Part shown: piece after piece, positions 1 through 4,813 of the stretch
Layout of the letters: each line of letters starts with the position of its first letter
Position numbering within the stretch: the first letter of the stretch is position 1
DNA from: JBDSLU01 sp039916225
GTDB taxonomy: Bacteria; Acidobacteriota; Vicinamibacteria; Vicinamibacterales; Vicinamibacteraceae
Assembly: GCA_039916225.1 (NCBI GenBank)
Contig: JBDSLU010000064.1
Coordinates: forward strand, 1-8,631
Direction of reading: 5' to 3'
Length of the DNA stretch: 8,631 nt
Translations under genes and position numbers: made by a program
Notes under the pieces: model-generated
What the model was told of the DNA's origin: nothing
Database searches by the model: none
What the model saw: only the letters and a program-made list of their open reading frames with translations

Positions 1-1
1 C

Positions 2-397
2 CGCGTCGATACCGCCTTCTCTGCGGTGATGGACGGTTGCGCGCAACGCGACGACACGTGGATCAGTGATGTGATCCGCGAAACGTATGGCGCGCTGCAC
101 GCCGCCGGCGAGGCTCACTCGGTCGAATGCTGGCGGGAAGACCGACTCGTCGGCGGGCTCTACGGGGTCTCGCTCGGCGGGGCGTTCTTCGGCGAATCGA
201 TGTTCCACATCGAGACCGACGCGTCCAAGGTTGCGCTGGCGGCGCTGGTGGCCCGGCTGCGGGCCCGCGACTTCGTCCTGCTCGATCTGCAGTGGGTCAC
301 TCCGCACCTCGCCCAGTTCGGCGCCACGGAGATCCGGCGCGGGCAGTACCTGCAGTTGCTGCGTCAGGCGCTGGCACGGCGCTGCACCTTCCGGTGA
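2..397 (+). CDS. aat: Leucyl/phenylalanyl-tRNA--protein transferase, C-terminal part (5' end outside window)
   Basis: This cytoplasmic enzyme transfers Leu or Phe from aminoacyl-tRNA to the N-terminal Arg or Lys of proteins, marking them for ClpS/ClpAP degradation in the N-degron pathway. The frame is open from base 2, so the true start lies upstream; GTG 26 and ATG 29 are internal codons. About 131 residues are visible. They carry the family block in order: a TWI motif, then LHAAGEAHSVECW, LVGGLYGVSLGGAFFGESMF with the conserved GESMF, an SK pair, LLDLQ holding the conserved Asp and Gln of the active-site region, and HLAQFGA followed by an RRGQYL segment. The E. coli protein is about 234 residues, so roughly the N-terminal 40% is missing. 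The gene ends 46 bases before the next start, and a GC-rich inverted repeat lies in that gap. Identification rests on remembered family motifs and is strong. Confidence 0.95.
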   Translation, partial: RVDTAFSAVMDGCAQRDDTWISDVIRETYGALHAAGEAHSVECWREDRLVGGLYGVSLGGAFFGESMFHIETDASKVALAALVARLRARDFVLLDLQWVTPHLAQFGATEIRRGQYLQLLRQALARRCTFR

Positions 398-412
398 GGC
401 TCCGTCGGCGCC

Positions 413-436
413 GCCCGGGCTGTTATAGTCCCGGGC
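413..436 (+). repeat. Perfect 7-bp GC-only inverted repeat flanking a -10-like box
   Basis: GCCCGGG (413-419) and CCCGGGC (430-436) are exact reverse complements separated by 10 bases, CTGTTATAGT. The loop contains the TATAGT that looks like the -10 element for the next gene. As RNA it could be a stable end-of-transcript hairpin for aat, although no T run follows it. As DNA it could be an operator straddling the promoter. The symmetry is directly visible; the function is inferred. Confidence 0.45.
424..429 (+). promoter_or_regulatory. Candidate sigma-70-type -10 box (TATAGT) for the ubiA-like operon
   Basis: TATAGT is one of very few AT-rich hexamers in this GC-rich sequence and lies 14 bases before the ATG at 444. 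Transcription would start around 435-437, leaving a leader of about 8 bases with no Shine-Dalgarno, so the mRNA would be near-leaderless. No good -35 box is seen at the usual distance. A similar arrangement (TATCCT, then GTCCCGG) precedes the dprE1-like gene. Confidence 0.4.
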
Positions 437-443
437 CACTGGC

Positions 444-1340
444 ATGATCCGCGCCCTGATCCGTCTGGCCCGACCCACCCACTGGGTCAAGAACGGCTTC
501 GTCGCGGGCCCCCTGATCTTCGCCAACCCCCAGTCCTTCGGGCAGGCCGCGCTCCAGAGCGCGACGGCGGTGGCCGTGTTCTCGCTGATGGCCAGCGCCA
601 TCTATTGCTTCAACGACGTCCTCGACGCCGAGTCCGACCGCGCCCATCCCACCAAGCGGACGCGGCCGGTCGCGGCCGGGCTCGTCTCGCCGGAACTCGC
701 CGTGGCGTGGGGCTGTCTCCTGGCCGCCTCGGCAATCGCACTATCCTGGCTCCAGCTGCCGCTCCCGGTGCTGGCGGTGCTGGGCGCCTACGTCGTCAAC
801 AACGTCATCTACAACGCGCGCCTCAAAGCGGTGGCCATCGCCGACGTGATCTCGATTGCCACCGGCTTCGTGCTCCGGCTGGTGGCCGGCGCCATCGCCA
901 TCGGCGTCGTCGCCTCGTCGTGGCTGCTCGTCTGCGGCTTCTCGCTGGCGCTGTTCCTCGGCTTCGGCAAGCGGCGCAGCGAGCTGGCGCTGGCCGAGCA
1001 GGGGCGCGTCTATCGGCCGGTGCTGCGCGCCTACACCGCGTCGATCCTCGACTCGTCGATGGGGATCACCGCGACGCTGACCTTGATGTGTTACATGCTC
1101 TACACGATCGCGCCGGAGACCCGCGAGACGCACGGGACGGCCAATCTGATCTACACCGTGCCGCCGGTCTTTTACGCCATGTTCCGTTTCATCTTCAAGG
1201 TGCAGCTGTCCGGCGGAGAGTCTCCCGAAGAGCTGCTGCTGCGCGATCGCGTGATGCTCGTGACCGGCGCGGCGTGGGTCGGGCTGGTCCTCCTGGTGCT
1301 CAAGTTCCGCGTCGTTGCCGAGGCGTTTTCCGGCCGATGA
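444..1340 (+). CDS. ubiA: Decaprenyl-phosphate phosphoribosyltransferase (UbiA family, DPPR synthase)
   Basis: The predicted 298-residue polytopic inner-membrane enzyme transfers 5-phosphoribose from PRPP to a polyprenyl phosphate, the first committed step to decaprenyl-phosphoryl-arabinose. The first Asp-rich motif is NDVLDAESDRAHPTKRTRP (about residues 57-75), with N57, D58, D61, D65 and K71. The HPxKxxRP tail typifies the PRPP-using branch rather than quinone or heme prenyltransferases. The second catalytic region is YNARLKAVAIAD (about 123-134), followed by GFVLRLVAGA and a basic GKRRSEL loop at about 175-181. Hydrophobic segments run through most of the length, and the size matches mycobacterial Rv3806c (about 300 residues). 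The ATG at 444 is chosen because it opens the conserved RLARPTHWVKN N-terminus; there is no clear RBS, consistent with a near-leaderless transcript. Its stop overlaps the next start (ATGA). DprE1- and DprE2-like genes downstream support the assignment. The actual prenyl chain length is unknown. Confidence 0.9.
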   Translation: MIRALIRLARPTHWVKNGFVAGPLIFANPQSFGQAALQSATAVAVFSLMASAIYCFNDVLDAESDRAHPTKRTRPVAAGLVSPELAVAWGCLLAASAIALSWLQLPLPVLAVLGAYVVNNVIYNARLKAVAIADVISIATGFVLRLVAGAIAIGVVASSWLLVCGFSLALFLGFGKRRSELALAEQGRVYRPVLRAYTASILDSSMGITATLTLMCYMLYTIAPETRETHGTANLIYTVPPVFYAMFRFIFKVQLSGGESPEELLLRDRVMLVTGAAWVGLVLLVLKFRVVAEAFSGR

Positions 1341-2299
1341 TCACGGCTGTGGCAACTCGACGACCTGTGATCCGCGGCATCGCCGCTGCGCTGCTGGCGC
1401 TCGTCCTGGGGGCGTGCGCTCCAGCAGCCACGCCCCCGTCAACGGATGTGCCGGGAGCCGACGGCTTTCCGCGCACCGTCACCGACGGCGCTGGGCGCTC
1501 CGTGCGGCTGCCAGCGCGACCGTTGCGCATCGTGTCGCAGACCCTGGCCAGCGACGAAATGCTGTTTCCGATGGTGGCACCCGAGCGGCTGGTCGGGTTG
1601 AGTTCGCTGTCGCGCGATCCCAAATACAGCAACGTCGTGACCGAGGCGACGCGGCATCCGGCGCCGTCGATCGAGAGCGCCGAGGACATCGTCCGGCTCA
1701 GGCCCGATCTGGTCTTCGTCACGACCTACAGCCGGGCCGAACTCGTCCAGGTGCTCGAGTCGACGGGCGCGCCCGTCTATCGTCTCGCCAACTTCGATGA
1801 TCTGGAGGGCGTCGTCGCCAACCTCCGCCGGATAGGGGCGGCGGTCGGAGACGAGCCGGCGGCCGAGCGGATGGTCACCGAGATGCAGCGTCGGCTCGCC
1901 GCCGTCGCCGCGCGACGCGCCGGACGCCCGCCCATGCGGGTGCTGTCGTTCTCGGGCGGGTTCACGGCCGGACGCGGCACCACCTTCGACGACATCGTGC
2001 GCCGCGCCAATGGCGTCAACGAAGCGGCCGCCCGCGGCCTCGAGAAATTCCCCAAGCTCAGCGAAGAACAGGTGCTGGCGTGGAACCCGGACGTCCTCGT
2101 GGCCGGCGTACTTCCAGGTGAGACGGAGAGCGCCCGCCGCCGGCTGTTGACTGGAGCGGGCGTCGGCCAGACGACCGCCGCGCGCCGCAATCAGATCGTG
2201 CTCATCGATACGCGACGCCTGCTCGCCGTCTCGCAGCACGTCGTCGACGCCGTCGAGCAACTGGCCGACGGGCTCGACGCCTTCCAGGCCGCGCGATGA
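1337..2299 (+). CDS. Periplasmic-binding lipoprotein of a B12/iron-chelate-type ABC importer (BtuF/FecB superfamily)
   Basis: This is the substrate-capture component (320 residues) of an ABC importer. The N-terminus has a basic stretch, a hydrophobic core and a lipobox LGAC with Cys27, so the mature protein should be a lipoprotein. Family marks follow in order: TVTDGAGRSVRLPARPLRIVS (about 47-67), which opens the first lobe; ERLVGLSSLSRDPKYSNV (about 83-100); the IESAEDIVRLRPDLVFV segment; FDDLEGVVANLRRIG (about 153-167); the long connecting helix (about 174-195) of helical-backbone metal-receptor proteins; and LSEEQVLAWNPDVLV (about 241-255) in the second lobe. The start ATG at 1337 shares bases with the upstream TGA (ATGA), so translation is probably coupled to the prenyltransferase gene. 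It also overlaps the permease gene by ATGA. The ligand could be cobalamin, a ferric siderophore or heme; the sequence alone does not decide. No cobalamin riboswitch is present upstream. Confidence 0.88.
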   Translation: MITAVATRRPVIRGIAAALLALVLGACAPAATPPSTDVPGADGFPRTVTDGAGRSVRLPARPLRIVSQTLASDEMLFPMVAPERLVGLSSLSRDPKYSNVVTEATRHPAPSIESAEDIVRLRPDLVFVTTYSRAELVQVLESTGAPVYRLANFDDLEGVVANLRRIGAAVGDEPAAERMVTEMQRRLAAVAARRAGRPPMRVLSFSGGFTAGRGTTFDDIVRRANGVNEAAARGLEKFPKLSEEQVLAWNPDVLVAGVLPGETESARRRLLTGAGVGQTTAARRNQIVLIDTRRLLAVSQHVVDAVEQLADGLDAFQAAR

Positions 2300-3342
2300 C
2301 GCGTGCGGTACCCAGGCCGCCCTACGCGGCCGTGCTGATCGTCCTGCTGACCGCGCTGGTGCTCATCGGCATCGTCGCCATCGGTGTCGGCACCGTGTCG
2401 ATTCCGCCACTGCGGGTCGTCGGCCTGCTGACCGAGGCGTTCCACGCTCCGTGGTCGGGCCGGGACGCCGATCCCGAACTGGTGATCCTGATGGCGATCC
2501 GCGTGCCGCGGGTGCTGGTCGCCGGACTGATCGGGGCGGCGCTGGCGGTGGCCGGGGCCCAGATGCAGGGACTCTTCCAGAACCCGATGGCGTCCCCCGA
2601 CGTGATCGGCACGAGTACCGGCGCCGCGCTGGGCGCCGTGCTGGCGTTCGCGCTGGGTCTGGCCCAGAGCCATGTGCTGTGGCTGCCGGCACTCTCGTGC
2701 CTTGGCGCGGCGACCTCGCTCGCGGTGGTCTATGCGCTGACGACGCGGCGCGGCCGCACGTCGGTGGCGATGCTGCTGCTCGCCGGCGTGGCCATGAACG
2801 CCTTGCTGTCGTCGCTGACCACCTTCGTCATCTCGCTGCAGTGGGTCCGCTACGAAGTGGCGCAGGAGGTGGTGTTCTGGCTGATGGGCGGGCTGGAGGA
2901 TCGCACCTGGACGCACGTCTGGATGGCGGCGCCGCTGGTCGCGCTCGGCCTGGCCGCCGCGACCGCGCTGGCTCGCGATCTCGATCTGTTCACCACCGGC
3001 GAAGACGCCGCCGCCACGCTCGGCCTGGACGTCGAGCGCGCCAAGCGGCGGGTGCTGGCGGTGGCCGCCGTGCTGTCCGGAACCGCCGTGGCCGTCGGCG
3101 GCGTCCTCGGGTTCGTCGGTCTGCTCGTGCCGCACGCCTTGCGGCTGATCGTAGGGCCGTCGCATCGCCGTCTCGTGCCCGCTGTGGCGATCGCCGGAGC
3201 CATCTTCGTCATCGGCGCCGATCTCGTCGCCCGCACGGTGCTGGCGCCAGTCGAGATCCGCCTGGGCATCATCACCGGGATCTGCGGGGCGCCGTTCTTC
3301 CTGTGGCTGCTCGGCCGCTATCGCCGCGAGGTCGGCGCGTGA
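2296..3342 (+). CDS. FecCD/BtuC-family ABC importer permease
   Basis: The 348-residue inner-membrane subunit forms the channel of a type II ABC importer, presumably as a homodimer. Diagnostic family blocks are RVPRVLVAGLIGAALAVAGA followed by QMQGLFQNPMASPDVIG (about residues 69-105), an ALGAVLAFALG membrane stretch, VAMNALLSSL, EVVFWLMGGL (about 191-200), the cytoplasmic coupling region TLGLDVERAKRRV (about 241-253), and GFVGLLVPHALRLIVGPSHRRLVP (about 272-295) near the C-terminus. Numerous hydrophobic segments fit the usual ten transmembrane helices, and the length is typical. The start ATG overlaps the stop of the binding-protein gene (ATGA), and its own TGA overlaps the GTG of the ATPase gene. 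This supports one co-translated importer with 1:1:1 gene order. Substrate is unresolved between cobalamin and iron chelates. Confidence 0.92.
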   Translation: MTRAVPRPPYAAVLIVLLTALVLIGIVAIGVGTVSIPPLRVVGLLTEAFHAPWSGRDADPELVILMAIRVPRVLVAGLIGAALAVAGAQMQGLFQNPMASPDVIGTSTGAALGAVLAFALGLAQSHVLWLPALSCLGAATSLAVVYALTTRRGRTSVAMLLLAGVAMNALLSSLTTFVISLQWVRYEVAQEVVFWLMGGLEDRTWTHVWMAAPLVALGLAAATALARDLDLFTTGEDAAATLGLDVERAKRRVLAVAAVLSGTAVAVGGVLGFVGLLVPHALRLIVGPSHRRLVPAVAIAGAIFVIGADLVARTVLAPVEIRLGIITGICGAPFFLWLLGRYRREVGA

Positions 3343-4115
3343 GCCTCGCCGCCGCCGGGGCCGGGCTGTCGATCGCCGGCCGCTGGCTGGTGCGCGGGGC
3401 CAGCGTCACCATCGAGCCCGGACGCCTGGTCGCGCTCGTCGGCCCGAACGGATCGGGGAAGAGCACGCTGCTGCGACTCCTGGCCGGTGTGTGGGCGCCG
3501 ACCGAAGGGAACGCCACACTCGACGGCGCACCGCTGGCGCGCGTGCCGCGGCGGACGTTGGCCCGCGCCGTCGCGCTGGTTCCGCAGGATACACACATCG
3601 CCTTCGCCTTCTCGGTGCGCGAGGTCGTGGCGATGGGCCGCCATGCGCACCTCGGCCGCTTCGAGCGGGAACGCCCCGCCGACCAAACGGCCATCGACGA
3701 AGCGATGGCTCGCGCCGACATCGCGGCGATCGCCGATCGCGACGCCACCGAGCTGTCGGGCGGCGAGCGCCAGCGTGTCCTGATCGCGCGAAGCCTGGCC
3801 ACCGAAGCGCGCCATCTGCTGCTCGACGAGCCGACCGCCAGCCTCGACGTTGCCCATGCTCTCGACGTGCTCGCGTTCTGTCGCCGGCTGGCCGACGAAG
3901 GGCACGCCGTGGCCGTCGCCCTGCACGACCTGAACCTGGCGCGCCGCTTCGCCACCGACGCCGTCCTGCTGCGCGAGGGCACGGTCGTCGCCTCGGGCCC
4001 CGTCGACCGCGTGCTCACCCCCGGCGCCGTCGGCGAGGTCTTCGGGGTGACGGTGTCCATCGCCACGCCACCTCCGCCCGATACCAGCAGCGTCTACGTG
4101 TTCTCCAAGCGTTAG
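3339..4115 (+). CDS. ABC importer ATPase (BtuD/FecE family)
   Basis: The 258-residue cytoplasmic ATPase powers the importer encoded just upstream. Walker A is GPNGSGKST (about 35-43), the Q-loop Gln is in LVPQDT (Q83), the ABC signature is LSGGERQR (about 139-146), Walker B with the D-loop is LLLDEPTASLD (about 160-170), and the switch His is in ALHDLNLA (H196). The spacing and the HDLN switch are typical of the iron-chelate/B12 subfamily. All catalytic residues are intact. GTG at 3339 is chosen because it overlaps the permease stop (GTGA), continuing the pattern of the two earlier junctions, and gives a normal-length protein. No better ATG exists before Walker A. It is the last gene of the tightly overlapping run; the next gene starts 56 bases later behind its own Shine-Dalgarno. 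Confidence 0.93.
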   Translation: MSLAAAGAGLSIAGRWLVRGASVTIEPGRLVALVGPNGSGKSTLLRLLAGVWAPTEGNATLDGAPLARVPRRTLARAVALVPQDTHIAFAFSVREVVAMGRHAHLGRFERERPADQTAIDEAMARADIAAIADRDATELSGGERQRVLIARSLATEARHLLLDEPTASLDVAHALDVLAFCRRLADEGHAVAVALHDLNLARRFATDAVLLREGTVVASGPVDRVLTPGAVGEVFGVTVSIATPPPPDTSSVYVFSKR

Positions 4116-4134
4116 TGTCCCGAGCCGTTCCGGC

Positions 4135-4162
4135 ACCTCCTGACGCATACGCTCACGGAGGT
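4135..4162 (+). promoter_or_regulatory. Hairpin that pairs the Shine-Dalgarno of the downstream barrel gene
   Basis: ACCTCC (4135-4140) is the exact complement of the Shine-Dalgarno GGAGGT (4157-4162). The arms continue inward: TGA (4141-4143) pairs with TCA (4153-4155), and GC (4145-4146) with GC (4151-4152), with single bulged C residues at 4144 and 4156 and an ATAC tetraloop (4147-4150). That is 11 base pairs with the whole ribosome-binding site in the 3' arm. It could act as a translational switch (temperature, protein or ligand) or lower basal expression. No T tract follows, so a terminator is less likely. Pairing is read from the sequence; regulation is inferred. Confidence 0.5.
4157..4162 (+). 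promoter_or_regulatory. Strong Shine-Dalgarno GGAGGT
   Basis: GGAGGT lies 9 bases before the ATG at 4172 and fixes that start. It is one of the two clear ribosome-binding sites in the window and is occluded in the predicted hairpin described separately. Confidence 0.75.
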
Positions 4163-4171
4163 CGTGACGAC

Positions 4172-4690
4172 ATGAGCTTTGAGCGGATCGGATGGGTGCC
4201 GGCGGCGATGCTGGTGGCGTGGGTGGCGGCGGCGGGTGAGGCGCAGGGCCAGGCGCGACGGCCGGTGGCAATCGAAGGCACTGTTGGCTGGGCCGGCTTC
4301 GTCGACGATGCCACCAAGCATCACTCGCTGTTCGGCGTCGGGGCGCGGTGGCCGATCGGGCGGCGGATCAGTGTCGGCCCGGAAGTCTTCCTCACCCACG
4401 CTTCGACCGACGACGACAGCTTCGTGCTTGGCTCGGTGTGGGTCGACCTCGGCCCGTCGCCCGACGTCGCGCGAGTCGTCCCGTACGTGGTGATGGGCGC
4501 CGGCTACATGAGGCACAGCGAGCGGTTCGGCCGCCAACGCTTCGTCAGTGGGGAAGGGTCGTTCACGGCCGGCGGCGGCGTGCGAGCCCACCTCACCGAT
4601 CGCATCTACGTCGGCGGGGACCTCCGGATCGGCTGGGAGCTGCACCTGCGGGCGGCGGGCCACATCGGGGTGACGTTCCCGCGCCGCTGA
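4172..4690 (+). CDS. Small secreted protein, probable outer-membrane beta-barrel, function unknown
   Basis: This 172-residue protein is not assigned to a named family. The N-terminus looks like a Sec signal peptide: a charged start, a hydrophobic core WVPAAMLVAWVAAAG, and a plausible signal peptidase I site after the AQGQA stretch near residue 28. The mature part is rich in Gly and aromatics and has alternating polar/apolar stretches, such as VAIEGTVGWAGFV, HHSLFGVGARWPIG, ISVGPEVFLTHA, VVPYVVMGAGYM, SFTAGGGVRAHL and RIYVGGDLRIGWELHL. This pattern is usual for an eight-strand-type outer-membrane barrel (OmpA/OmpW-like or porin-family proteins). The final stretch HIGVTF would be the last strand, although the protein ends in PRR rather than the classic terminal Phe. 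The start is set by GGAGGT nine bases upstream. It is separated from the importer operon by 56 bases and could be a structural or surface protein unrelated to it. A soluble secreted beta protein is the alternative. Confidence 0.7.
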   Translation: MSFERIGWVPAAMLVAWVAAAGEAQGQARRPVAIEGTVGWAGFVDDATKHHSLFGVGARWPIGRRISVGPEVFLTHASTDDDSFVLGSVWVDLGPSPDVARVVPYVVMGAGYMRHSERFGRQRFVSGEGSFTAGGGVRAHLTDRIYVGGDLRIGWELHLRAAGHIGVTFPRR

Positions 4691-4724
4691 GCCAAGCCGG
4701 CGTCCTGCACGGTTCAGCGGCGTG
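4680..4724 (+). terminator. 14-bp hairpin spanning the stop codon; possible transcript end
   Basis: Bases 4680-4693 pair with 4711-4724. CGCCGCTGA (4682-4690, which contains the TGA stop) is exactly complementary to TCAGCGGCG (4714-4722), and the stem extends on both sides with two G-T wobbles. The loop is 17 bases. There is no T run after it, so intrinsic termination is uncertain; it may protect the 3' end or pause polymerase before the next transcription unit, whose candidate promoter follows at 4751. Confidence 0.45.
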
Positions 4725-4750
4725 CGTCGTGCCGCCGCGATCCGCTGAGG

Positions 4751-4756
4751 TATCCT
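4751..4756 (+). promoter_or_regulatory. Candidate -10 box (TATCCT) for the dprE1-dprE2-like operon
   Basis: TATCCT followed by GTCCCGGCA resembles the TATAGTCCCGGGC in front of the ubiA-like gene. Transcription would start near 4762-4764. The first ATG, at 4766, is then almost at the 5' end but opens only a 15-codon frame; the dprE1-like ATG is at 4807. No convincing -35 hexamer is visible. Confidence 0.35.
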
Positions 4757-4765
4757 GTCCCGGCA

Positions 4766-4813
4766 ATGACGGGCACGACGCGGATCCGGGCCTCGGGGCG
4801 GCATCGATGCTGA
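4766..4813 (+). CDS. Possible 15-codon upstream ORF overlapping the dprE1-like start
   Basis: ATG 4766 opens a frame encoding MTGTTRIRASGRHRC that stops at TGA 4811-4813, overlapping the ATG at 4807 of the oxidase gene by seven bases. The peptide is basic and resembles nothing recognised. If transcription starts at the -10-like box at 4751, this would be the first, nearly leaderless reading frame, and its termination could deliver ribosomes to the oxidase start. It may equally be chance; the peptide carries no coding evidence of its own. Confidence 0.2.
   Translation: MTGTTRIRASGRHRC

Noticed and set aside
398..443. Cobalamin riboswitch for the importer operon
   Set aside because: The gap is only 46 bases, about a quarter of what such a riboswitch needs, and no B12-box-like sequence is visible there.
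605..1336. N-terminal extension of the binding-protein frame over the prenyltransferase gene
   Set aside because: The upstream in-frame part is Arg-rich shadow sequence. The real start at 1337 overlaps the preceding stop and begins a proper lipoprotein signal.
2191..3165. 324-residue open frame on the - strand
   Set aside because: It is antisense to the FecCD permease and the end of the binding-protein gene. Its composition is Gln/His/Arg-rich with no fold-like pattern, and the + frame is unambiguous.
2451..3338. N-terminal extension of the ATPase frame over the permease gene
   Set aside because: The residues are shadow-like and Arg-rich. GTG 3339 gives a normal ATPase length and a GTGA overlap.
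4348..4806. N-terminal extension of the dprE1-like frame across the barrel gene
   Set aside because: It overlaps the barrel gene out of frame, has no homology-like content, and lies upstream of the candidate promoter. LSGWGR at 4807 matches the family start.
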